Shown: positions 17,472 to 24,709 of the stretch, in pieces | Numbering within the stretch: the stretch's first letter is position 1 | Layout: every line of letters begins with the position of its first letter | NCBI RefSeq assembly: GCF_023022985.1 | Contig: NZ_CP095461.1 | Coordinates: 1,674,001-1,738,000 of the forward strand | Source of the DNA: Arthrobacter gengyunqii | GTDB lineage: Bacteria; Actinomycetota; Actinomycetes; Actinomycetales; Micrococcaceae | Direction of reading: 5' to 3' | Length of the DNA stretch: 64,000 nucleotides | Program-made: the position numbers and the translations under genes | The notes under the pieces: model-generated | Seen by the model: only the letters and a program-made list of their open reading frames with translations | Database searches by the model: none | Told to the model about the DNA's origin: nothing

Positions 17472-18590
17472 CTAGAGCGTCGAGGCCACGAAGATCTGGG
17501 CCGGGCCGGCGAGGGTGGCCGTCACGGGCTCCCCGGCATACAAGATCTTTGCTTCCGGCTCCATATCCGCCGTGACCTCATCCACGGTGACAGAAACGGG
17601 ATCCGTCGCTGCCAGCAGCACGCTGAAGGGTCCCACCCGGACGGGCTTTGGATCCTCGTCTACGACCACCCGCCGCAGGTCCAGATCCTCGCTCCACAGC
17701 GGAATGCGCTGCTCGCCCTCGCCAACCTCGAACACAGGAAGGGCAGAAGGCTGGGATTGTTCGGTGCACGTCAGCTGCTGCAGTTCGTAGAGATCCACGT
17801 GCTCTTTGGTCAAGCCGGCGTGCAGCGCATTATCGGAGACACCAGTAACGACCACGGCCTGGCCGGACAGATAGGTATGCAGGCACCCGGGAGGGATTAC
17901 GGTTGCCTGCCCGGGATCCAGCTCGATCAGTTTCATGCAGATGGCCAGCAGGATGCCCCGGTCGTGTGGGAAAAGCTGCTGCAGCCGGCGTACTGCTGCG
18001 GCCGCCTCGGCGGCCGGTCCGTCACTGGGCCGGATTCGGTCCACGGCTTCGACTGTTTCCCGCAGTGCAGCCGTGGTTTCGTGAGGCGACATGCGGAATA
18101 TGGAGTGGATGGCGGTCTCATGGCGGAAGGAAAGGTAGGAACGCAGCCAGGGCAATTCCAACCCGGATGCGATGGCCTGAAGCTCCTCGGTGCTCCGTTC
18201 CCCGGCAAGCACGCGCAGGGGAGTGAGGGCTACCGCGATCTCATACTTAGGGCTGCTGTCCTTGTAGTTACGGTTTCCAGCGTTCAGCGGCACGCCCCGG
18301 GCCTGTTCCCGTACGAAACCCGTCAGCGCCTGCTCCCAATGCGGGTGCAGCATGATCGGCGGCGGAACACACGCGTCCAAGACCTGGAGGCGGAAAGGAA
18401 ACGGAGAGCCGGTTTCGTTTTCCGGATGGGGGACTCTGACCGGCTGGTCGGCAAACCGCTCGAGCGTTTGCCGAAAGGTCGCGGGATCCCACTCAATCAG
18501 CAGGCCGCGGGAAGGCAGGGGGGAAGGTCGGCGAACGGGTGCTACGGACCTCGAGAAGGAGGAATCAGCACGCACGACAGGCACTTGCAT
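17472..18590 (-). CDS. Mannose-6-phosphate isomerase class I-like protein, N-terminally short and degenerate
   Basis: About 372 aa resembling class I phosphomannose isomerase from the helical region onward: FPFRLQVLDACVPPPIMLHPHWEQ, GVPLNAGNRNYKDSSPKYEIAVAL, PPGCLHTYLSG and SDNALHAGLTKEHVDL. Active enzymes usually read LQxHP, HKPE, and NVLRGG at these places. Here the zinc-ligand Gln is Met, HKPE is PKYE, and the catalytic-site Arg is His; the Glu and the two His ligands remain. The N-terminal 50-60 residues (the usual WG and ELW motifs) are absent, and no good ribosome site precedes the ATG at 18590. It may be a divergent non-catalytic paralogue or a decaying gene. Confidence 0.65.
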   Translation of the reverse strand: MQVPVVRADSSFSRSVAPVRRPSPLPSRGLLIEWDPATFRQTLERFADQPVRVPHPENETGSPFPFRLQVLDACVPPPIMLHPHWEQALTGFVREQARGVPLNAGNRNYKDSSPKYEIAVALTPLRVLAGERSTEELQAIASGLELPWLRSYLSFRHETAIHSIFRMSPHETTAALRETVEAVDRIRPSDGPAAEAAAAVRRLQQLFPHDRGILLAICMKLIELDPGQATVIPPGCLHTYLSGQAVVVTGVSDNALHAGLTKEHVDLYELQQLTCTEQSQPSALPVFEVGEGEQRIPLWSEDLDLRRVVVDEDPKPVRVGPFSVLLAATDPVSVTVDEVTADMEPEAKILYAGEPVTATLAGPAQIFVASTL

Positions 18591-18925
18591 CACCAAGGTG
18601 GAACAGGGGACAGATCGAATAGGGCCGGAGGGTCCGACATGGACACAACCTATCTTTAAATTGTAGACGTTCCCGCCGCAGAATGCAGGCCGGCCGGGGG
18701 AGAATGAACGCCGTTCCACGGGACGCTGGCTGTGACCCAGCCCAGATCTACCACGTCCGTGGAACACTCGCCTGCACGCAGCTGGACTACGTGGCCACGC
18801 TCTGGACCGGCCGCAGGTTGGAACCCAACCGGGACCATGCCCTCGAGGTGCTTGCCGGCAGTGGCCGCCAACCGCGCCGCGGCTCAGGTGCAGGCAGACC
18901 AGGCCGCGGACGAGACCGCGCACCC
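18591..18925. other. Gap between the isomerase-like gene and carD
   Basis: About 335 bases on the CarD/isomerase strand where the missing N-terminus of the isomerase would be expected. Reading all frames, no family motif was recognised. The frames are open but their composition looks non-coding. It may be a relic too diverged to read. Confidence 0.4.
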
Positions 18926-19429
18926 CTAAAACGGGGACGCTTCAGGTTCAGGGGCAGCGCACCACACGGCGTCGATCATGTCCGAGGCTGCCTGCTCCGA
19001 AATATTCAGGGCCAGGGACACCTCGGTCAACAGCGGCTGGCGTGCATGCCGAAGCATCTCCCGTTCGGCTTGGGAGAGCCCGTTCAGGTTGCTGCGCAGC
19101 ATCAGATTTCGCACGACGGCGGCAATCACCAGGGGGTCGCCCGTGGCCAGCTTCTCGGTATTGTCCTTGAACCGCCGGGACCACTGATGGTCCTCTTCAT
19201 CGGCTGGGCTCCGAAGAACCGAGAACAGCGTGTCCAGACCGCTTTGATTCAGGACGGGCCGCAGGCCGACACGTTCAATCTGGTCCAATGGAACCCACAC
19301 CATCAGGTGGGAGGCCTGCACCTCAAGAACCATGCAGTCTTTCTGCAGCCGCGGGTGGGTTTGGAAAGAGCTGACCACTGCTGGGCCGTGATGGGGATGG
19401 ACCAAAACCTGGCCCTTGGAAAATGACAA
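18926..19429 (-). CDS. carD: CarD family transcriptional regulator
   Basis: A 167-aa member of the CarD/CdnL family that binds the RNA polymerase beta subunit and stabilises open complexes. The N-terminal Tudor-like domain opens with FSKGQVLVHPHHGPAVV, equivalent to the usual VYPHHGA motif, and includes LEVQASHLMVWVPLDQIERVGLRPV. The C-terminal helical DNA-contact domain follows (WSRRFKDNTEKLATGDPLVIAAVVRNL). The start is TTG at 19429, preceded by GGAGG with a 6-base spacer; the frame extends upstream but has no site there. Since actinobacteria have one essential CarD of about 160 aa, this could be that copy or a paralogue; it is rather divergent from the canonical sequence. Confidence 0.85.
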   Translation of the reverse strand: MSFSKGQVLVHPHHGPAVVSSFQTHPRLQKDCMVLEVQASHLMVWVPLDQIERVGLRPVLNQSGLDTLFSVLRSPADEEDHQWSRRFKDNTEKLATGDPLVIAAVVRNLMLRSNLNGLSQAEREMLRHARQPLLTEVSLALNISEQAASDMIDAVWCAAPEPEASPF

Positions 19430-19798
19430 TTGGCACCTCCGGCAGAAGCTGAAGGCCCGGCTCAAATGCCCCGCAGGCCCGAATAAGTCGGCGGGACGAT
19501 TGTCTCAACGGTTCACCGGGAGAGTGGCGGCGAACAAACCTGAATGCGCGGATACAGCTGAACCGTACGGACGGAGCCGCCGCATCCGCGAGCCTGGCGC
19601 TGGTTCCATTTTACTCCGACCGGTGCCCCTCCTGCCGAGCCCCGAGGTTAGTGCGGGGTGTGCGGCGGGCAAAAAAGTGTCCTGGCGCAGCGGGATGACG
19701 CAGCATGACACGGGACGTGGTGGCCGAAGGAATAGAACAGGGACCAATGCGTTTGTATGGACTGTTCATATGATTTCCAGGCAAAGGTTTCTTCCCAC
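19430..19798. other. Divergent intergenic region, carD to nitroreductase
   Basis: 370 bases between divergent starts. No gene, repeat or riboswitch was recognised. AT content rises near 19600-19790, consistent with promoters for both genes, but no clear -35/-10 pair stood out. Confidence 0.4.
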
Positions 19799-20425
19799 AT
19801 GAGTACAGACATCAGCAGCGAAAATCTTGTTCCCGAATACGTTCTGGACCGCACCAGCCTCGACACGCTCTTCACCGAAGCACGGACGGCGAATGCCTTC
19901 ACCGAAGAGCCCGTCACGGACGAGCAGCTGCGAGCCATTTATGAACTGACGAAATTCGGGCCTACCTCCATGAACATCCAGCCTATGCGCATCACATGGG
20001 TGAAGTCGGCTGAGGCGCGGGACAAGCTGGTGCGGCACATGGCCGAGGGAAACCAGGCTAAGACGGCTGCGGCTCCGATGGTGGCTGTACTGAGCTTTGA
20101 TACCGAGTGGCACGAGCAGTTCCCCGTGTTCTTCCCGCATGCTGCTGAGCGGAAGGCGATGTTTGACGGCAAGGATGAGCTCCGTGCGGTGATGGGCAAC
20201 AACAACGGCCACATGCAGGCGGCCTACTTCATCATGGCCGTTCGCTCCGTTGGGCTGGCTGCCGGCCCCATGGGTGCCTTTGACGCCGCCGGAATCGACG
20301 CCGAATTCCATGCCGGAAAGAACCGGCGGACGTTCATGGTGGTCAACATCGGCAAGCCCGGCGAGAACGCCTGGTTCCCCCGCCTGCCGCGTCTGGACTA
20401 CGACTTCGCTACGGCCACGGTCTAA
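19799..20425 (+). CDS. Nitroreductase family protein, RutE/malonic semialdehyde reductase-like
   Basis: A 208-aa FMN-dependent oxidoreductase. LDTLFTEARTANAFTEEPVTDEQL and LTKFGPTSMNIQPMRITWV are the signature of the RutE/HadB subgroup of nitroreductases; GNNNGHMQAAYFIMAVRSVGLAAGPMGAFD (in part) forms the second half of the flavin pocket. RutE reduces malonic semialdehyde in pyrimidine breakdown, but no other rut gene is present here, so the substrate is open. The start ATG at 19799 has AAAGG upstream. The gene ends 19 bases before a 15-bp stem terminator and is monocistronic. Confidence 0.88.
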   Translation: MSTDISSENLVPEYVLDRTSLDTLFTEARTANAFTEEPVTDEQLRAIYELTKFGPTSMNIQPMRITWVKSAEARDKLVRHMAEGNQAKTAAAPMVAVLSFDTEWHEQFPVFFPHAAERKAMFDGKDELRAVMGNNNGHMQAAYFIMAVRSVGLAAGPMGAFDAAGIDAEFHAGKNRRTFMVVNIGKPGENAWFPRLPRLDYDFATATV

Positions 20426-20443
20426 GCGCACCCGGCGCTCAAT

Positions 20444-20483
20444 AACGACGACGACGGCGGCTTGGCCGTCGTCGTCGTTTTTT
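20444..20483 (+). terminator. Rho-independent terminator after the nitroreductase gene
   Basis: AACGACGACGACGGC and GCCGTCGTCGTCGTT form a perfect 15-bp stem with loop GGCTTG, followed by six T. It is a textbook intrinsic terminator that separates the nitroreductase from the efflux operon. Confidence 0.92.
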
Positions 20484-20528
20484 GCCGTCGTCGCTTTTCA
20501 CCAAGTTTGGTGTCCTGCACCACAAAAT

Positions 20529-20574
20529 TAGTTGACTATGGGCAATTACTTATATAGTTGACCTAAATCAACTA
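20529..20574. promoter_or_regulatory. MarR-type operator/promoter of the MFS-MarR operon
   Basis: TAGTTGA occurs at 20529-20535 and 20555-20561, with its inverse TCAACTA at 20568-20574. The last two form TAGTTGA-N6-TCAACTA, a good MarR dimer site 15 bases upstream of the MFS start. TTGACT (20532-20537) and TATAGT (20553-20558) could be promoter elements, though their spacing is short (15). The region is AT-rich compared with its surroundings. Autoregulation by the MarR protein of the same operon is the natural reading. Confidence 0.65.
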
Positions 20575-20588
20575 CTAGCAGGAGCCTG

Positions 20589-22349
20589 ATGTCCCCCGAA
20601 GAGCGTCCCCCCATCACCACGCCGACAAAAAAAGCGGGGAAAACGAAAGCGCCCAAGCGCACGGTTTCGCCTGACGGCAGCATGACCCATAAGCAGGTGC
20701 TGGAATCGCTGTCCGGACTCCTGCTCGGCATGTTCGTCTCGATTCTGGCCGGCACGGTGGTGTCCACCTCGCTGCCGCTCATCATCTCGGACCTTGACGG
20801 CAACCAGTCCGCCTACACCTGGGTGGTGACGGGAACCCTGCTGGCCACCACCGTGTCCACGCCGCTGTGGGGCAAGTTTGCCGACCTTTTCAACCGCAAG
20901 CTGCTCATCCAGCTCGCGCTCGGCATCTTTGTGCTGGGTTCGGCGCTGGCCGGTTTCTCCCAGGACACCAACACCCTCATTGCCTTCCGCGTGCTGCAGG
21001 GGCTGGGTGCCGGCGGTTTGGCCGCACTGAGCCAAATCATCATGGCCGACATCATCAGCCCGCGTGACCGCGGCAAGTACGCCGGTCTCTTCGGTGCCGT
21101 GATGGCAGTGGGAACTGTGGGCGGCCCTCTCCTCGGAGGCCTCGTGACCGATGCCTTTGGTTGGCGCTGGAACTTCTTCATTGCGCTTCCGGTGGCGATT
21201 GCCGCGATCATTCTGCTGCAGCGCACGCTGCACCTGCCCACGCACCCCAAGCGCAAGGTTCACATCGACTACCTCGGCGCCGTGCTCATCGCCGGCGGTG
21301 TGTCGCTGCTGATGATCTGGGTAACGCTGGCAGGAACCCAGTTCGGCTGGATGTCACTGGCCTCCTTCCTGATGGTTGCGGGTTCCGCGCTGCTGCTGGT
21401 TGCCGCTGTGCTGGTGGAATTCAAGTCCCCCGAGCCGATCATCCCGCTCACGATGTTCAAGAACCGCACCTTCACCCTGTCCGTCGTGGCAAGCATCTCC
21501 GTGGGTGTCTCCATGTTCGGCACCTCCGTGTTCCTGGCCCAGTACATGCAGCTGGCCCGCGGTGCCACACCCACAGAGTCGGGCCTGCTCACCATCCCCA
21601 TGATGGCCGGCCTCCTGATCTCTTCCACCCTCTTCGGTACGGTCATCAGCCGCACCGGCAAGTGGAAGGCCGTCATGATTTCCGGTGCTGTGCTCACTCT
21701 GGTGGGCTCCGTCCTGCTGAGCACCCTGGCTTATGACACCAACCTGGTGCTGGTGGGCATCTACATGGCAGTGCTGGGCGCAGGCCTGGGCATGCTCATG
21801 CAGAACCTGGTGCTGGTGGTCCAGAACTCCATTGAGGTCAAGAACCTCGGCGTGGCCACCAGTGCTGTCACCTTCTTCCGCAGTCTCGGCGGAACTGTCG
21901 GTGTCTCAGTCCTCGGCTCGGTGCTGGGAACCATTGTGTCGTCCGAAATCAAGGACGGCATCGGTGCGCTGGCACCGGCTGATCAGGCTGCTGCCGCCGT
22001 TGCACTGGGCAGCGGAACCATTCCCAAGGTGTCTGAGCTGCCGGACGCCATTGCCGTCCTGGTGGAAAGCGCCTACGGCGTAGGCGTCGGCTCGGTCTTC
22101 CTCTACAGCGTTCCGCTGGCCGCCATCACGCTGCTCGCCGTGATCTTTATTCCGAACGCCAAGCTCGGACGGCAGAATGCCGTGCAGCTGAAGAAGGCCG
22201 CTGCTGCCGCGGCTCCCGCCAAGCAGGATTCCGAACCTGCTCCCTCAGCAGCCGAGCTCGCCCTGGCCGATGTGGCGACGGGTGCCGTGGCTCTCGTGGA
22301 TCCGGTCTCGCCGATCAGGACGGCGAATCCGGAGCGTCAGTCGAAGTGA
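20589..22349 (+). CDS. MFS multidrug transporter, DHA2 (EmrB/QacA) family
   Basis: A 586-aa drug:proton antiporter with about 14 helices. Motif A is GKFADLFNRK near residue 96, motif C-like GTVGGPLLGGLVTDAFGWRW near 178, and LPLIISDLDGN is the first-helix DHA2 motif (usually ALP.I..DL). The start ATG follows AGGAG. The C-terminal 60 residues are Ala/Pro-rich and cytoplasmic. Its stop overlaps the start of the MarR regulator gene (GTGA), so pump and regulator are translated together. The inducing drug is unknown. Confidence 0.92.
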   Translation: MSPEERPPITTPTKKAGKTKAPKRTVSPDGSMTHKQVLESLSGLLLGMFVSILAGTVVSTSLPLIISDLDGNQSAYTWVVTGTLLATTVSTPLWGKFADLFNRKLLIQLALGIFVLGSALAGFSQDTNTLIAFRVLQGLGAGGLAALSQIIMADIISPRDRGKYAGLFGAVMAVGTVGGPLLGGLVTDAFGWRWNFFIALPVAIAAIILLQRTLHLPTHPKRKVHIDYLGAVLIAGGVSLLMIWVTLAGTQFGWMSLASFLMVAGSALLLVAAVLVEFKSPEPIIPLTMFKNRTFTLSVVASISVGVSMFGTSVFLAQYMQLARGATPTESGLLTIPMMAGLLISSTLFGTVISRTGKWKAVMISGAVLTLVGSVLLSTLAYDTNLVLVGIYMAVLGAGLGMLMQNLVLVVQNSIEVKNLGVATSAVTFFRSLGGTVGVSVLGSVLGTIVSSEIKDGIGALAPADQAAAAVALGSGTIPKVSELPDAIAVLVESAYGVGVGSVFLYSVPLAAITLLAVIFIPNAKLGRQNAVQLKKAAAAAAPAKQDSEPAPSAAELALADVATGAVALVDPVSPIRTANPERQSK

Positions 22350-22807
22350 CAGCCCAGGAGCTGAGCCGGACAAAGGCTCTGCATGAGGTTGAGGAAAACC
22401 TCAGGCTTCTCACTGAGACAGTTCGAAGCCGCATGCGGGATGCCGCCAAGGGGATCGACCCGAGCCTGCCCCTGTTCGGCCTCAAATTGCTGCAGCTGCT
22501 CAAGCGGGAGGGTCCTCTGCATTCCGGGGCAGCCGCTGACCTGCTGATGGTGGACAAAAGCGTCATCAGCAGGCAGTCACGCCAGCTCGAAGAACTGGGA
22601 CTGATCGATGTGCAGACCGACCCCCGGGACGGCCGCGCCCGCGTGCTCGTGCTGGCACCGGCCGCCGAGGAACGGGTGGGTGCCGTTCAAACGGGCATCA
22701 TGCTGGACAGCCACATCCTGGATTCCTGGTCTGCAGAAGAGCTGCATCAGTTTGCCGGATACCTGTCCCGGCTGCGCAGCCCGGAGAGCCTGGCAGACGC
22801 GAGCTAA
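22346..22807 (+). CDS. MarR family transcriptional regulator
   Basis: A 153-aa winged-helix regulator. LFGLKLLQLLKREGPLHSG, LMVDKSVISRQSRQLEELGLI and TDPRDGRARVLVLAPAAEERV mark the HTH and wing with the DPRDGR beta-hairpin. The start is GTG at 22346, overlapping the MFS stop codon by four bases. It most likely represses its own operon at the TAGTTGA-N6-TCAACTA site and releases when a substrate of the pump binds. It is followed by a strong terminator. Confidence 0.92.
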   Translation: MTAQELSRTKALHEVEENLRLLTETVRSRMRDAAKGIDPSLPLFGLKLLQLLKREGPLHSGAAADLLMVDKSVISRQSRQLEELGLIDVQTDPRDGRARVLVLAPAAEERVGAVQTGIMLDSHILDSWSAEELHQFAGYLSRLRSPESLADAS

Positions 22808-22851
22808 GGCCAAGCATCTTCTCACACAGAGGAAGCACCTCGACAAACAAA

Positions 22852-22884
22852 CAAGCCGGACCCTACGGGGTCCGGCTTGCTTTG
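22852..22884 (+). terminator. Rho-independent terminator after the marR gene
   Basis: CAAGCCGGACCC and GGGTCCGGCTTG form a 12-bp perfect stem with a TACG tetraloop, followed by CTTTGT. It closes the MFS-MarR operon. Confidence 0.88.
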
Positions 22885-22971
22885 TCTCGGCTTGTTCTAT
22901 CTACGGGTTGCTCTTCTGTTCGGGTGGCTCTTTGTCCGGGCTTGGAGTTCGGCGCCGGAGGACGGCCGCTC

Positions 22972-23259
22972 CTACTCCGCAGGACGCTCGGAGCCGCTCT
23001 GGGGTGCTTCCGGACCATTGGCGTTCTGGTTTCTCTTGCGGCCGCGGGATGACAGCATCGAGAAAGCGGTGCTCAGCACAAAGAATTCGCTCACGAAGCC
23101 CATGGGACTGCTCGGCAGGGGAGCAAACTGATGGAACAGCACCAACGCTGAAACCATAAGGATGATGGGATGTGCCCGGAGGATCCATTCCGCGGGCACC
23201 TCACGCGGCCAGGGAAAGAAACCTTCGTCGGCAGCGGTGTCGGCGCGGGATGTCTTCAT
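22972..23259 (-). CDS. Small membrane protein of unknown function
   Basis: A 95-aa protein with two predicted membrane segments, HPIILMVSALVLFHQFAPL and GFVSEFFVLSTAFSML. A charged N-terminus (MKTSRADTAADEGFFPW) precedes them, and a basic/polar tail (SSRGRKRNQNANGPE) follows. Charge distribution suggests both ends are cytoplasmic. The hydrophobic pattern with conserved-looking turns makes it more convincing than a chance frame, but it belongs to no family I recognise. It is divergent from the VOC gene with about 30 bases between starts, so they may share a promoter. Confidence 0.6.
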   Translation of the reverse strand: MKTSRADTAADEGFFPWPREVPAEWILRAHPIILMVSALVLFHQFAPLPSSPMGFVSEFFVLSTAFSMLSSRGRKRNQNANGPEAPQSGSERPAE

Positions 23260-23292
23260 GGGTCTATCTTGCCAGATTCAGGCCGGAGGCTT

Positions 23293-23676
23293 ATGTTTCC
23301 TGCCATGGCTATCGCACGCACCCCCACCACTGTCATTGACTGCCCGGACCCTGCGGCACTCGCTGCCTTCTACGGCGCATTGCTGGATTGGAAGGTGAAC
23401 CTGCATCAGGATGAATTCGACGGCGGCTGGACTGACATTACCGATGTCACCGGACAGCGCTATTGTTTCCAGCAGGTGGAGAATTACACGGCGCCGGTCT
23501 GGCCGGAGCAGGACATTCCGCAGCAGGTGCACATCGACGTGGATGTGGATGACCTGGATGAAGCCGAGGCTGCGGTGCTGCAGCTCGGAGCCACCAAGCA
23601 TCCGCACCAGCCCGGCACGAGCTTCCGGGTTTTCCTGGATCCGGCCGGGCACCCGTTTTGCCTCTGCCAGGCATAG
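23293..23676 (+). CDS. VOC (glyoxalase/bleomycin-resistance) superfamily protein
   Basis: A 127-aa single-module pair of beta-alpha-beta-beta-beta units. It reads TVIDCPDPAALAAFYGALLDWKV at the start, YCFQQVENYTAPVWPEQDIPQQVHID in the middle and FRVFLDPAGHPFCLC at the end. This is the common actinobacterial VOC subgroup of unknown substrate. Two starts are possible, ATG 23293 (GGAGG three bases upstream, close) or ATG 23305 (15 bases from the same site). The protein is alike in its C-terminal half to the broken copy at 36.4 kb. Confidence 0.85.
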   Translation: MFPAMAIARTPTTVIDCPDPAALAAFYGALLDWKVNLHQDEFDGGWTDITDVTGQRYCFQQVENYTAPVWPEQDIPQQVHIDVDVDDLDEAEAAVLQLGATKHPHQPGTSFRVFLDPAGHPFCLCQA

Positions 23677-23858
23677 CGGCAATTGTTCTGGATGTTGCGA
23701 ATGCGTTCAACAGTGAGACAAAACCCCCGGATTTAGCCCGAAACCCTGTTTATTCATCTGATGGAAAGGATAATGGAAGCTAAGTCGGTCGACAGTTATA
23801 CGGGCTTTGCGGCAGTTAGTGCCACAGACGCCGGATAACCGAGGCAGGGGGCGAAGAT

Positions 23859-24707
23859 ATGACCGCAGAATGGCTTGTCTTCATCACTAGTCTGGTGTCG
23901 TTGCTGGCATGGCCAGCGGCCGTTGTGGTGCTTCTCTTTCTCTACAGAAAACCAGTCATCAGCCTTGTCCTGGCACTATCAGAACGGATAGCGGAGCTAA
24001 AGGAAGTATCTTCACCCCTGGGCGGCGTCAAGTTTTTCCGCGAGCAGGTCGAGGAAACCATCGTGACGCTGACGGAAGGGGCCGCGGAGGCGTCCTCCGC
24101 GAAGTGGGGTGTCCGGGCGTCCGCCTCAACGTCCGCCGGAAGTGCCGGCGAGGTGGCTCCACAAGTCGCCCAGAGCGGTGACCATGATAATCCGGAGGGT
24201 CATGGTTTAAGCGTCCGGCGGGAGCTGACGCACCAGGCCGGGGCCGGAGCGCGTGGGTCAACCGACCGGCGGCCCGTTGCGTACGCCGAGATGGCCGCCA
24301 ACTGGATTGATGCCATCGAGCGGATGAAGCAGGCAGACTCCAGTGAAGCCACGCTGAAGGCCGGAACCTCACAATGGGCGGCGTGGGTCAATAGGCTGCA
24401 AGATATCGCAGATCTCGTTTCCCCGGCGGCTGCCGTCAAAGAAGCTTATTCCGAGGTGGAGTTTGCCGCGCAGGCGTGGGTGAAACTGAAAGAACCGAAT
24501 GCGTCATTGAAAGGTTCTGACCTGATCCGGGCACTGCGGAATGCCGGCACACCCAGATACATCGCTGACAGCGTCGGCCAGCTCCGCTTGCTTCGGAACT
24601 TCCTGGCGCACAACGGAGAGTTCATCAGTCCATCCATGGACATCCGTGAATACGCCTCCATTGCGTGGACGCTGATTGAAGGGTTCCAATCGCTGCAGCA
24701 GGACTAG
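23859..24707 (+). CDS. Membrane-anchored protein with a HEPN-like C-terminal motif, function unknown
   Basis: A 282-aa protein I cannot assign to a named family. Residues 5-30 form one N-terminal membrane helix (WLVFITSLVSLLAWPAAVVVLLFLY in two blocks). SERIAELKEVSSPLGGVKFFREQVEE is probably helical, and residues 80-140 are polar, Gly/Ser-rich and likely unstructured. The C-terminal 140 residues are helical and contain LLRNFLAHNGEF, with R246-x4-H251, the spacing seen in HEPN nucleases and the related DUF4145 domains. The start ATG has a purine-rich site upstream (GGGGGCGAAGAT). The preceding 180 bases are AT-rich for this genome. It stands alone and could be acquired DNA. Confidence 0.75.
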   Translation: MTAEWLVFITSLVSLLAWPAAVVVLLFLYRKPVISLVLALSERIAELKEVSSPLGGVKFFREQVEETIVTLTEGAAEASSAKWGVRASASTSAGSAGEVAPQVAQSGDHDNPEGHGLSVRRELTHQAGAGARGSTDRRPVAYAEMAANWIDAIERMKQADSSEATLKAGTSQWAAWVNRLQDIADLVSPAAAVKEAYSEVEFAAQAWVKLKEPNASLKGSDLIRALRNAGTPRYIADSVGQLRLLRNFLAHNGEFISPSMDIREYASIAWTLIEGFQSLQQD

Positions 24708-24709
24708 CG

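Noticed and set aside
24000..24700. Toxin-antitoxin pair at the HEPN-like gene
   Set aside because: No companion MNT or antitoxin frame overlaps or flanks it; neighbours are a VOC gene and an exporter.
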